NCBI RefSeq assembly: GCF_024198215.1
Contig: NZ_JAKCFA010000002.1
Coordinates: forward strand, 310,001 to 374,000
DNA from: Myxococcus qinghaiensis
GTDB taxonomy: Bacteria > Myxococcota > Myxococcia > Myxococcales > Myxococcaceae
DNA length: 64,000 bases
Direction: 5' to 3'
In this document: positions 1-9,452 of the stretch, in pieces
How positions within the stretch are numbered: position 1 is the first letter of the stretch
Layout: each line of letters opens with the position of its first letter
Notes under the pieces: generated by a model
Seen by the model: the letters and a program-made list of their open reading frames with translations, nothing else
What the model was told of the DNA's origin: nothing
Database searches by the model: none
Made by a program: the position numbers and the translations under genes

Positions 1-141
1 GGCCGCTTCGATGCCTGGAGCTTCGACAGGAGACGCCTGCTCAGGAGCGACGACTTCTTCGGCCGGTTCGATGGGTCCACAACCCACCACGGCCACCATC
101 AACATGAGCGCTCCTGCAAACCGCTTCATCGGATTCATCAT
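1..141 (-). CDS. Lipoprotein, N-terminal part (runs off the left edge)
   Basis: The first 47 codons are visible with no stop, so the gene continues beyond the window. The start is an ATG (a second ATG follows directly) with a GGAGG ribosome-binding site 8 bases upstream. The N-terminus has a short charged region, a hydrophobic stretch and a lipobox ending VVGC at about residue 21, followed by an acidic, Pro/Ala/Glu-rich linker. This predicts a lipid-anchored envelope protein. The functional domain lies outside the window, so no role can be given. Confidence 0.7.
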   Translation of the reverse strand, partial: MMNPMKRFAGALMLMVAVVGCGPIEPAEEVVAPEQASPVEAPGIEAA

Positions 142-374
142 GGTGATACCTCCAGGTGTTGCATTGGAGAGCATCCCAGCGCGCTGGATGACTCGATAGC
201 GGACTCCTGTACAGGAGGCGTGTCCACCCATCCATTTTCAACCGCGGATTCAAGGCCCTTCACCCTCTGCCCACTGGGTCCGCCGCGGCCCGCGTGTCTA
301 GCTCTCTCCGGCTCGGCGCGGAGCCTTGAGTCGAGGCCCGCAGCAAACCCCGCAACGGACGGACGCGACCCCAT

Positions 375-1105
<731 letters not shown>

Positions 1106-1110
1106 TCCTC

Positions 1111-2283
1111 TCAAACGGGGAACAGCTCGACGGGCAGCGTCTGCGGCCCACGAGCGACGAGCGAAGGGAGCCAATCGATGCGCTCCGTCAGCACCTCTAC
1201 CCGGTCCACCTGCGCTATCAGCTCCTCCATGGCGACTCGTGCCTCCAGTCGCGCGAGCATCACTCCCAGGCAGAAGTGGGGGCCATGGCCAAAGGAGAGG
1301 TCTGACTGCTTCTCCCGCTCCAGGATGAAGCGATCTCCGTCCGGGAAGTACTTCTCGTCACGGGCCGCGGAGGCCAACGACACCAGGACCAGGCTCCCCC
1401 GGGGCACCTCTCCACTCCGTCCACCGCCGTGTCCTGAAGGCACATGCGCATCGTGGCCGCCGCGACGGGCTCGTAGCGCAGGGTCTCCTCGATGAAGCGG
1501 GGAATCAACGCGCGGTTCTCCCGCAGGCGGGGGAGCAGCTCCGGGTGCATGGCGAACATCCGCGCGCTCTGGCTGAGCAGGTGGGTCGTCGTCTCCAGGC
1601 CCGCGAGGAACAGCATGAAGAGGAAGCCCATCAGCTCCCGCTCTGTCAGAGCCTCTCCGTCCACCCGCGAGCCAAGGAGGCTGCTCGCCATGTCGTCCCC
1701 CGGCGACCGCCGCCGGTCGGCCAGCATGTCCTTGAAATACGGCTCCATCTCCTCGACGGTGCGACGGCACTGCTCCTTGCGCTGGGTGTCCTCGGGACGA
1801 ACGCCGCTGAGGGACATCAGGTCGTTGGTCCAGCGCTTGAAGTGCTGCTCCAGGGAGGAGTCCAATCCGAGGATCCATCCCATGACCGCGGTGGGAATGG
1901 GCTTGGCGAAGGCGTCCACGAAGTCCACCCTCCGCTGCTCCATCATCCGGGCCACGAGTCCCCGGGCCACGGCGCGGATGCGCGGCTCGAACCGCGCCAG
2001 GGACGTGGGGGGCGAAGGCACGGCTGACCAACGCCCGCAGTCGCCCGTGCCCGGGCGGGTCCAGGAAGAGGCATGAATCCGCGATGGGGTTGGGGCGCTC
2101 GAGCCACTCGGGCGCGAAGGCCGCCGACATCGCCTGCGACGAGAAGAGCCGTGGCGATTTGAGCACGTACTGCGCGGCGTCAAACCGGACGACCGCCCAG
2201 ATGCCGTCCGGGTCCACCTGGACGACGGGGCCGCCGCGCCGCAGCTCCGCCAGGTAGGGATGCGGGTTGTTGGCCCTACGTCC
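1111..2283 (-). pseudogene. Cytochrome P450, 5'-truncated with two frameshifts
   Basis: The P450 hallmarks are present but split over two frames: N-terminal NNPHPYLAELRRGG and PPGHGRLRALVSRAF, then in another frame LFLAGLETTTHLL (I-helix) and EETLRYEP (ExxR), then back in the first frame FGHGPHFCLG (haem-Cys loop) and the C-terminus VELFPV. The first shift lies in a six-G run (2007-2012; five would restore frame). The second lies near 1408-1413 in a CTCTCC stretch. The 5' end lacks the usual ~20 leading residues and a start, being cut close to the end of the next gene. Either indel alone could be a sequencing error; with the truncation and two broken neighbours I favour true decay. Confidence 0.8.
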
Positions 2284-2328
2284 GGGCCGGGTCGTGGCAC
2301 GGAGCCACGCCCGCTCGGATTTCAGGGG

Positions 2329-3282
2329 TCAGGGTCGGGAGTCGCACCCAATCCACACGCAGTTCCATCGGAATCCCGTGGCGAAGTGATATCCATCGCC
2401 ATCCCCATCAATGACATCCCACGTATGGTTGCGGAGATAGTATTCCCGCGTCCCGCAGGCCTGCCAGTCAGGGCAAGGGGCGTAGGTTCCGCTGGACTGG
2501 AAGAAGCGCCAATGCTCTCCCGCGAAGGTAGGCCAGATTTCCCTGAGGCCATTGTCGTACCAGCGCCGCATCGTCACGTTCCCCCGGTAGGGGGCAAGCT
2601 CGGCGAAGGAGGTCTTGGAGTTCTGAGAGGATCCCCCGTTGCCGGTTCTGTTGGGTAAGCAGTCGGCGCGATCCCCGCCCCTGAAGCAAACGGTATCTCG
2701 CCAGAGCTGACCATCGCTCCCCGTCCACGATGAGGTATCGGAGGGGAGGTCGGCTCCCGGAGGCCTGACGGCCTCCAGGGAGGACAAGCCGCGCGTTGCT
2801 TCAGCTTCCACGGGCATGCGGTAGGACTCGGCGATCACTCTCCGCGCTTCGGCCAGGACCAGGGCTTCTGGCGGCGTGGCGCCTCCCGTGAGCCGTCGAT
2901 AGAGGTCGACGACGGAGTGGCCCGTGACATCCGATTCCCGCAGGAAGCCGCCATCCTCGACGGGGCCGTGCTCCGCGATGAGCATGCCCCCTGAGGTCGG
3001 ATCGTAGAACTCGACGAAGTGCTCCGGTGCGACTTCGACACGCGCGACCAGACGGTTCAGTTCATCGAGCTTCGGGCGCAGCTTCCGCACGGCCTCACGA
3101 CCGGCCTGAGGATCCAACCCGGAGAGTCGGTCGAGGTGCTGGAGCGTCACCTGCGCTTCGGTCAACGAGGGCGGAGCGAGGTCGACGCGGGCTTGCACTC
3201 CTTCTGGCGTGTCGCCACAGCCTGTCGAAACCCAGGCGACCGTCAGCAGAGACCCCAACCAGGATGGGCATTTGCTCTTCAT
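2329..3282 (-). CDS. Lipoprotein of unknown function (317 aa)
   Basis: ATG start with GGAGG seven bases upstream; an upstream in-frame start was rejected because it would place 11 extra residues before a good signal peptide. The signal ends in a lipobox STGC, so the product is probably an envelope lipoprotein. Residues ~40-170 look alpha-helical (LTEAQVTLQHLDRLSG and similar). The C-terminal ~110 residues are Trp/Tyr/Cys-rich with several Cys (VCFRGGDRADC, APCPDWQACG, WNCVWIGCDSRP), suggesting a disulphide-stabilised exported domain. I do not recognise the family. It is the first intact gene beside the pseudogene cluster. Confidence 0.75.
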   Translation of the reverse strand: MKSKCPSWLGSLLTVAWVSTGCGDTPEGVQARVDLAPPSLTEAQVTLQHLDRLSGLDPQAGREAVRKLRPKLDELNRLVARVEVAPEHFVEFYDPTSGGMLIAEHGPVEDGGFLRESDVTGHSVVDLYRRLTGGATPPEALVLAEARRVIAESYRMPVEAEATRGLSSLEAVRPPGADLPSDTSSWTGSDGQLWRDTVCFRGGDRADCLPNRTGNGGSSQNSKTSFAELAPYRGNVTMRRWYDNGLREIWPTFAGEHWRFFQSSGTYAPCPDWQACGTREYYLRNHTWDVIDGDGDGYHFATGFRWNCVWIGCDSRP

Positions 3283-3859
3283 TGTGTGTCCTCCAAGGCT
3301 TCGACTCAGAGACAACGCACCGCTGTCTGCCCTGCGACCTCGTGCGCATCACGCCTTTCCCTGGTGCAATTCCTTGCGTCCGGAGGCTTGGCTGGATGTT
3401 CTTGTCATGATGGAAATACAGTCAATTCTGGCTTTGTGATTCGGGCAGTTGAGAGGGCCTCCAGGTTCAATTATCGACAGTCGCCCGTTCGTGCGGGCCA
3501 CGCGGCCGCTCAGCGCGCGGTCCGCCTGTGGGACGGCCTCGGCCGGGATGCTGACGTCGACGACCGTCGGCCCCGCGGCGGGCGAGCCACTCCCCCCACC
3601 TGCCCAGACCAACGCGCCAAACAGCCCAAATTCTCAGAACCCAAGAACAAATACCCCATAACAAACCTATCGTTCAATATGGAAATCTACCAAGAATCCA
3701 TGTAAACGCTGGAATGGCAGGAAGGACTGCGCCTGAGTCCCTGAGGACAGCGCAGTCCTGATGGCCCGGCCGACCGGCTGGAACTCCATTGATTGACAAC
3801 AGCGATGTCACTTCGCGTGCGCCCGGAGCCCCCCGGCCCGGGCCGCGATAGGGAGAAGT
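3283..3859. other. Gene-poor stretch with one coding-like remnant
   Basis: No intact gene is visible. On the minus strand at roughly 3470-3630 a stretch has strong G/C third-position bias and reads GSPAAGPTVVDVSIPAEAV followed by ADRALSGRVARTNGRL. It has no credible start (a stop lies just upstream) and loses coding character below 3470. About 3610-3720 is noticeably AT-richer than the surroundings. The 5' side (about 3740-3859) probably carries the promoter of the metalloprotease gene, but I cannot point to a clear -35/-10 pair. Confidence 0.4.
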
Positions 3860-5470
3860 ATGCGTAGACTGTCCATGACGGGCGTCATGCTGTGCGGAGC
3901 CTTGGTGTCAGGTTGCAACGGCGCGGAGTGGGAGTCGCCCACCGACGAGCCGTCCGGTGGCGCCAGCCCCGAAACGTCTGTCACGTCGGTTCAGCAGGCG
4001 CTTGTCTCCCCCGAGCTCGCGGCGTCGCTCACGTGTATCGAGACGTTTGTCAATGCGGGGACCTGCGACTGGCCTCACTGGAGCGAGATGTGGGACACCT
4101 GCAGGACGTATGAGCACATGGAGCTCGAGGACGGCCTCTTCCTCGAGGAGGTGCAGTCCGAGAACTGCACGGCGGCCAACTGGCCCACGCTGCGCGCGCA
4201 GCTCCTCACGCCTCGCGCACACCCCGTGCTCGTGCGCGACAGCTGCAATGGCGACTCCGAGGTGCTTCATCAGGCCGAGGCCAATGGCTGCTACTCGCTC
4301 CCCCAGGGCGCGGGGGCCTCCTTTGTCGACGTGCCCCAGGGCAAGTCGGTGACGCTCCACGCCGGCGCGAACTGCAGCGGGGACTCGGTGACCATCGATA
4401 CCGACTCGAGCCTCTGTGAAACCCAGTTCCCGAGCGGCGCCAGCGCGAACGACAACGTGGGCTCGTACCGGATTCAGGACTACCAGGCACCCGCCTCCCC
4501 GTACCGGTACACCTGCGCCGCCAACGAGCCGGAGTGCGTCCAGAACCACAACAGCCGGCTGGGCTCCATCAACAAGAATCACACCGTCAAGGTCGTCCGG
4601 ATGACCTTCCCGGGGAGGACCACCCCTACCCTCGCCGCCATCCGGAACAACGTCCGCGAGCTGTACGACTTCTTCGGCGTCGCGTCCCGGGGCCAGGTGG
4701 GCCTCGCGAGCATCGCTTCGCAGACCGTGGAGGTGACGAGCGCGAACTGCGCGACGGCGAAGCGCCAGGCGGTCCAGAAGGCGAACTCGAATGCGTTCCT
4801 GACCGTGTACTCGCTGCCCAGCGGGATGTGCGCCGCCTCCAATGCCGGCTCGCGCTCCGTCAACCTCAAGGGCGGCCTGTTCCGCGACTACGCCCATGAA
4901 GTCGGTCACGTCCTGGGCCTCGCGCATGGAAACACCCGAGACCCGGTGACCGGGCAGATCAACCACTACGCCGACTCGAGCACCTTCATGGGAAGCAACG
5001 CGTCGGACAACTACAACCTCCCGCAGCTCCACTGGCTGGGCTGGACGAAGAAGGAGGAGCTCATCAAGGTGAACTCGGCCATCGACAACGGTGGCTTCAT
5101 CGACGTGGTGCTCCGGCCCGTGGGAGGCAACGCCGACAGCACCAGCACCCTCAAGCTGGGCGCGGTCTGGGACATCCCCGGCACCGAGCAGCGGCTGTTC
5201 GTCGCCGTCCCGAAGCCGCGCCTCAACGGAACGAATCAGATCGAAGGCGGCACGGTGTTCGTGTACCGCGCCCCCAAGTGCGTCGGCTGCACGGGAATGG
5301 CCATGGGCACGACGGTGATGGCGCGCTTCGAGGCGACCTCCGTCAATGCGCACGAGGCGCAAGGGCTCAGCGTCCAGCGGGTGGGCTCCGAAAGCACGAC
5401 CGTCCAGGTGGATGGCAAGCCCGTCAAGGTCTACTCCTCCGTGACGGTGCGTCTCAAGCTCAGCCAGTAA
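3860..5470 (+). CDS. Secreted zinc metalloprotease, gametolysin (M11)-like lipoprotein
   Basis: 536 aa. The start ATG follows GGGAGAAGT. A short signal peptide ends in a lipobox VSGC at about residue 19. Residues ~60-210 form a Cys-rich N-terminal region (several paired Cys in CNGDSEVLH..., AGANCSGD, SLCETQF) that may fold as a propeptide or binding domain. The catalytic domain carries the metzincin zinc site HEVGHVLGLAHG at ~345-356 and a Met-turn FMGS at ~377, as in gametolysin-type peptidases. The product is predicted to be an exported, lipid-anchored or released protease that could help degrade prey or matrix protein. The gene stands alone, with a strong hairpin just after the stop. Confidence 0.85.
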   Translation: MRRLSMTGVMLCGALVSGCNGAEWESPTDEPSGGASPETSVTSVQQALVSPELAASLTCIETFVNAGTCDWPHWSEMWDTCRTYEHMELEDGLFLEEVQSENCTAANWPTLRAQLLTPRAHPVLVRDSCNGDSEVLHQAEANGCYSLPQGAGASFVDVPQGKSVTLHAGANCSGDSVTIDTDSSLCETQFPSGASANDNVGSYRIQDYQAPASPYRYTCAANEPECVQNHNSRLGSINKNHTVKVVRMTFPGRTTPTLAAIRNNVRELYDFFGVASRGQVGLASIASQTVEVTSANCATAKRQAVQKANSNAFLTVYSLPSGMCAASNAGSRSVNLKGGLFRDYAHEVGHVLGLAHGNTRDPVTGQINHYADSSTFMGSNASDNYNLPQLHWLGWTKKEELIKVNSAIDNGGFIDVVLRPVGGNADSTSTLKLGAVWDIPGTEQRLFVAVPKPRLNGTNQIEGGTVFVYRAPKCVGCTGMAMGTTVMARFEATSVNAHEAQGLSVQRVGSESTTVQVDGKPVKVYSSVTVRLKLSQ

Positions 5471-5481
5471 CAGCAGTCTCG

Positions 5482-5513
5482 CGGGCTCCCGAGCGTCGTC
5501 GCTCGGGGGCCCG
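5482..5513 (+). terminator. Hairpin after the metalloprotease gene
   Basis: A 14-base stem (CGGGCTCCCGAGCG with CGCTCGGGGGCCCG, one G-T pair) closes over a TCGT loop 11 bases after the stop. No T-tract follows, as is common in high-GC genomes. Since the next gene comes from the other side, it may stop transcription in both directions. Confidence 0.6.
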
Positions 5514-5620
5514 GACAGGAGGGAGGGGGGCTCGTCTCAACGGGCGACCCCGAGACCAACGTGAGGCCCGCGCCCCGCACCGGGCGTACCGGCGCGGAGT
5601 GTCAGGCAAGGCCCGACTGA

Positions 5621-6088
5621 CTACTGGCTCTCCTCGGCCCCCGTCGGCGCCGGGTCGTCATCCAGGCTGCCGTGGGTGCCGTCCGCCTTGTCCACGCCGG
5701 AGCCCCCCGTGCCCTCACTGGAGCTCGAGTCGCGCGGCTCGGAGCCGGTCGGCTCCTCCATCACATCGAACTTCTCGCCGTCCGGCGTCGTCACCTGGGT
5801 GTCCGTGCCGGAGCCGCCCGTGGCCTCGTTGTCGTAGACCGTGGGCGCCCCGCCCCGGTCCCGGCGCTCGTTGTCGACGACGTCCGCCGCCTCGCCCGGG
5901 CTCTCGTTGGCGTCGCGCTCATCCTCGCGAGCCTGGCGCTCCTGCTCCGCCGGGTCCGCCGTGCCGGAGCCGCCCGTCGCGCTCGGAATGCTGGAGCCCG
6001 TGGGGTTCTCCGCCCGGGTGCTCGCCGACTGACTCGAACAACCCCAGAACGTCAATGCGGCCAGTGCCGCCATCAATGGAAGCTTCAT
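5621..6088 (-). CDS. Small acidic lipoprotein with TGGSG repeats (155 aa)
   Basis: ATG start with AAGGAG nine bases upstream. The signal peptide ends in FWGCSS, a lipobox with an unusual aromatic at -3. The mature protein is strongly acidic and low in complexity, with the motif TGGSG occurring three times (ATGGSGTADP, ATGGSGTDTQ, GTGGSGVDKA), each followed by a charged stretch with D/E/R runs. No enzyme motif is visible. It looks like a flexible surface linker protein or a calcium-binding-type acidic repeat protein; the function is unknown. Confidence 0.7.
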   Translation of the reverse strand: MKLPLMAALAALTFWGCSSQSASTRAENPTGSSIPSATGGSGTADPAEQERQAREDERDANESPGEAADVVDNERRDRGGAPTVYDNEATGGSGTDTQVTTPDGEKFDVMEEPTGSEPRDSSSSEGTGGSGVDKADGTHGSLDDDPAPTGAEESQ

Positions 6089-6362
6089 CGAAGTCTCCTT
6101 GGGAGGGATGGTTGGTTCCCTGAAAGCTGGGGAGCGGTTGGCGGAGGACAACCCGGGGCACGGGCCCGCGTCGGCTGGCATGCCCGAGGGCGAGCAGTCG
6201 GACGGGCGCCTTCTCGAGGGTCACTTTGACGCGGTGCGCACAGGGCCCGCACACAAACGTTCCCGTCAATACCACTCAAGGGTGAGGGACAGATTTACAG
6301 TCCGGCCCTAGGACAAGGACATCCCCGCGGACCCCACGGGGTTGCCTGACAAGGAGATGCGG

Positions 6363-7457
6363 ATGTTCAACCCGATGGACTTCAACTCACGCGAGCTCAT
6401 GGTCCGGGACGACGTCATCGCGGCCCTCGGCAGCGAGCGGTCCGTTCCGCAGGTCATCGAAGCGAGCCGACCGTCGTTCCTCGAGTTCGCCCAGGCCGAC
6501 TCCATGGCGCTGTGCTTGATGCGCTTCGCGCCCGTGCCTGACTTCCGATGGCACGTCCCGGGCCACGCCATCCCCATCCTCAAGGAGTATGCAGGCCTGG
6601 TCGACCATGACTTCCTGCGGGCCCCCATCATCGCCCGGCCCGAAGTGCCCATCTGCGATACGCAGCTGCTGGCCCCCGGGGAGTACGAACGAACCCTCAT
6701 CTACCAACGCAGCCTGGAGCTCGCGCTGCCCCTGGAACACATCCTGGCCGTCCTGGTGCCCATCCGCCCTGGCCTTTTTGGAGCCCTCGCGTTCTACCGG
6801 CACAAGCGCTCCCCCTTCACCGCCCAGAGCATCACCGCCGTCTCCAGCCTCACCCGGCATCTGGCGAACGCCCTGGGCAACTGCCAGGACTACCAGGACC
6901 TGAACGCCCGCGCCCAACTGATCCAGGAGATCTACCAGCGCAAGGACTCCGCCTACGTTGTCGTGGAGCCTCCCACGCGCGAGGTCTTCCGCTCCCCGCA
7001 CGCCACCCCCCTGCTGGAGCGCTGGTTCACCCCTTCGGAATTCCACGCCTCCGGGCTCCCGCACATCTTCAAGGAGCAGCTGGACGCCCTGGTCCGGATG
7101 GACGCGGACTCGCGGCTCGGGAAGTCCCTCTGGGTGTTCAACCATCCCGATGGCTACCGCACGTGCCGGTTCGTCGAGCTGCCCGATGGTGAAGGCCCCC
7201 GGCAATGGGCCCTGTTGCTGACCGAGCTCCCCCACTCCATCCCGCTCCCCATGCACATGCAGCGCGGGCTCACGGGGCGCGAACTCGACATCGCGCGGGC
7301 CGTGCTTCGAAACTGGTCCTACGGGCGGATCGCCGATGAGCTCGACATCTCGGGCCAGACGGTGAAGACCCACGTGCGAAACCTCTTCGACAAGCTGGGC
7401 GTCGACAGCCGCACCGACTTCCTCTACCAGGTGGCCCACCTCAACAAGCCGGTGTGA
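6363..7457 (+). CDS. LuxR-family transcriptional regulator (364 aa)
   Basis: The C-terminal ~60 residues (303-360) are a LuxR/FixJ helix-turn-helix: LTGRELDIARAVLRNWSYG, IADELDISGQTVKTHVRNLF, DKLGVDSRTDFLYQ. The ~290-residue N-terminal part resembles a GAF-like sensory region (RPGLFGALAFYRHKRSPFT), not a canonical autoinducer-binding domain. The second ATG is chosen because AAGGAG then sits six bases upstream; the ATG two codons earlier touches that site. The gene converges with an oxidase gene and a GNAT acyl-synthase-like gene on the other strand, so a regulatory link is plausible but not shown. Confidence 0.85.
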   Translation: MFNPMDFNSRELMVRDDVIAALGSERSVPQVIEASRPSFLEFAQADSMALCLMRFAPVPDFRWHVPGHAIPILKEYAGLVDHDFLRAPIIARPEVPICDTQLLAPGEYERTLIYQRSLELALPLEHILAVLVPIRPGLFGALAFYRHKRSPFTAQSITAVSSLTRHLANALGNCQDYQDLNARAQLIQEIYQRKDSAYVVVEPPTREVFRSPHATPLLERWFTPSEFHASGLPHIFKEQLDALVRMDADSRLGKSLWVFNHPDGYRTCRFVELPDGEGPRQWALLLTELPHSIPLPMHMQRGLTGRELDIARAVLRNWSYGRIADELDISGQTVKTHVRNLFDKLGVDSRTDFLYQVAHLNKPV

Positions 7458-7573
7458 GCCGGCCTGCGCGCCCTCGCGACGGGTGGGAAGTGCCGCGAGG
7501 GACCGCATGAGAAGGTGCCTCCCGAAGGCCAGCGTTCGAACGGGACACTCGCCCAGCCCGCGTGCGGTTGTCT

Positions 7574-8284
7574 CTACCCCGCGAAGGGGAGGCTCGAGGC
7601 GCCGCCCTCACGGAGGATGCACGGATAGACGCTCCGGGCGACTCGGGCCGAGAAGAGGATGGCCTCCTGGTCCTCCGGCTCCGTCAGCCGCCCGAGGAGC
7701 CGCGCCATCTCCGCCACATGGTCTCCGTCCAGGGCCCCGTGGCTGCGCAGGAACGTGATGGATTTGTGGATGTTGGGAATGGCGGCCACCGTCTTCAGCC
7801 GTTTGGCCCACACGCCCGCCCGCGTCTGCGACAGGTACTCCAGCACGTACGCGGTCCCCAACACGGCCGTCGGCACGCCCGCGCGGGAGGTGAAGAAGTT
7901 CCACCCCGTATAGGCATCCACCGCCGGGCTCCGCGCCGCCGTCTCCACGGACTCCTCCGAGCACCCCAGGTTCTTCAGGTCCGACAGCAGCCACCGTTCG
8001 TGGCCCCGCTCCTCCTCTCCCTTCTGGATCAGCAACCGCGCCAGCTCCGGGTGCCGGCCCAGGCGCTTCAGCCGCTCGCCCGCTTCGCCGAGGATCGGCG
8101 TGCTCCAGCGGGCGTAGTGATACGTCTGGATGAGGTAGTGGATGTAGCCCGCCTTGTCGAGGGTGCCCTCGAAGAGGCGGCGGCCGTCGGGCCGCGCATC
8201 CACCGCCGCCACCAGCCCTCGCGCCTCCGCGTCCAGCGCCGCCAGCCAATTCGCTCCCGTGTGATTCTCCGCCTGTGTTTGCAC
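7574..8284 (-). CDS. Haem-oxygenase-like di-iron oxidase (iron-containing redox enzyme family)
   Basis: 236 aa, all-helical, of the fold shared by PqqC, CADD and the HDO oxidases. The full candidate iron-ligand set can be read in order: E39 (RRLFEGTL), E92 and H95 (EEERGHERW), E149 (YVLEYL), then H182, D186 and H189 (SHGALDGDH). HDO enzymes use two irons and oxygen for N-oxygenation, decarboxylation or C-C cleavage of amino- or fatty-acid substrates; the substrate here is unknown. The start is GTG, with AGGAG nine bases before it. The next gene upstream, 80 bases away on the same strand, is the GNAT acyltransferase, so its product is an attractive substrate. Confidence 0.75.
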   Translation of the reverse strand: MQTQAENHTGANWLAALDAEARGLVAAVDARPDGRRLFEGTLDKAGYIHYLIQTYHYARWSTPILGEAGERLKRLGRHPELARLLIQKGEEERGHERWLLSDLKNLGCSEESVETAARSPAVDAYTGWNFFTSRAGVPTAVLGTAYVLEYLSQTRAGVWAKRLKTVAAIPNIHKSITFLRSHGALDGDHVAEMARLLGRLTEPEDQEAILFSARVARSVYPCILREGGASSLPFAG

Positions 8285-8364
8285 GTACGTCTCCTGTCCG
8301 GTGCCCCTGGGGCTCCCGGTCGCTGCGTGTTGAAGGTGAAAGGAAGAGAGGAACCGCCCCGGCT

Positions 8365-9177
8365 TTAGGCGGCGAGACCCGCGGCGTGCTCCAGCGCGAG
8401 GAAGCGCGCCAGGGAGTCCGCCGGGATTTCATCGAGCGCCATGACGAGCGGCAGCGTGAACCACTGGAAATACGTGTCGTAGAGCGGCTCCGCGATGAAG
8501 CGCGCGCCCATCGTCCTGGCGAAGAGCGAGGGCGCCCTGGGCAGGCGCAGTCCATCCAACAGCCCTTGCGCCGCCTGCGCCCGCTCCTCCGGCGTGTAGA
8601 AGGGATTGCGAGGCCGCACCGGGGGCTGACACGGCTCGGTCAATGACACACGCCAGTGCGGACTGAGCCATCCGCGGCGGGCCGCCACCTGCCATGAGAG
8701 GCGCGCGTCCTCGGGCGAGTCCGTCTCCAGGTTCGCGGACGCAATCCAGTGCGTCACCCCGCGCCGCCGGCTCTCCGCGTACATGCCCGCCTGCAGCCAC
8801 GTGACGGCCTCCGAGCGCCGCCACTTCGGCAACACGCAGAAGCGCGAGGGCTCCGCGAACACCCGCTCCGGCTGAAGCAGGCCCGAGAGGTCCACGCGCT
8901 GCTCCATCTCGAGCCCCACCTTCCCACCGAGGTTCGCCGCCACCTCCGCGTTGGGCAACGCCACTCGCAGGGTCGCCACCGGCTCGTCGCCCGCGTAGAC
9001 GAGCACATGCACGGTGGTGTCGAGCGTGTCGACGCACGTCACCTCCCGCCGGGACAGCGCGGACTGCTCGGGCAGCAATCCCAGTTCTCCGCCGAAGACA
9101 GCCCAGCGGATGCGAGCCACGGCATCGAGCTCCCGCTGGGTGGTGGCGACACGCCAGCGCCAGTGCCTGCACGTCAT
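8365..9177 (-). CDS. GNAT acyltransferase, AHL-synthase / N-acyl amino acid synthase-like
   Basis: 270 aa. ATG with AGGAGAG ahead; an in-frame extension far upstream was rejected for lack of coding character. The first 130 residues follow the LuxI/FeeM pattern: R24 and F28 (RIRWAVF), D50 and D53 (CVDTLD), R71 in VATLRVALPN, and E109/R112 in AEPSRFCVLPKWR. Such enzymes join an acyl-ACP or acyl-CoA chain to S-adenosylmethionine or an amino acid. The C-terminal half (helical, W/F-rich) is longer than in LuxI. It is probably co-transcribed with the downstream di-iron oxidase and converges on the LuxR gene. An ordinary GNAT acting on another substrate cannot be excluded. Confidence 0.7.
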   Translation of the reverse strand: MTCRHWRWRVATTQRELDAVARIRWAVFGGELGLLPEQSALSRREVTCVDTLDTTVHVLVYAGDEPVATLRVALPNAEVAANLGGKVGLEMEQRVDLSGLLQPERVFAEPSRFCVLPKWRRSEAVTWLQAGMYAESRRRGVTHWIASANLETDSPEDARLSWQVAARRGWLSPHWRVSLTEPCQPPVRPRNPFYTPEERAQAAQGLLDGLRLPRAPSLFARTMGARFIAEPLYDTYFQWFTLPLVMALDEIPADSLARFLALEHAAGLAA

Positions 9178-9452
9178 GGGTACTCTCCTGGTAGCGAGGC
9201 GGGCCAGTGTCTCGCCGCCCTCCCACGTACTTTCGTCGCGGGTGACGTGAGTTCGACCGAGCTCGCTGTGGACACTTCGTATCGTGGGATGGGTTCGATG
9301 ACACCCGCACCTCCCCCTGGGGCATGGAGGTAGTGATGGCCGAACACACCCGTCGAACCCGCCCACAGTCCCAGCATTCATGGATGTGATTCCCTGGAAA
9401 CCGCCTGCCTTGGCCAGCAACACCAGGGAGCCTGGACCCCTGGAGTTCGCAC

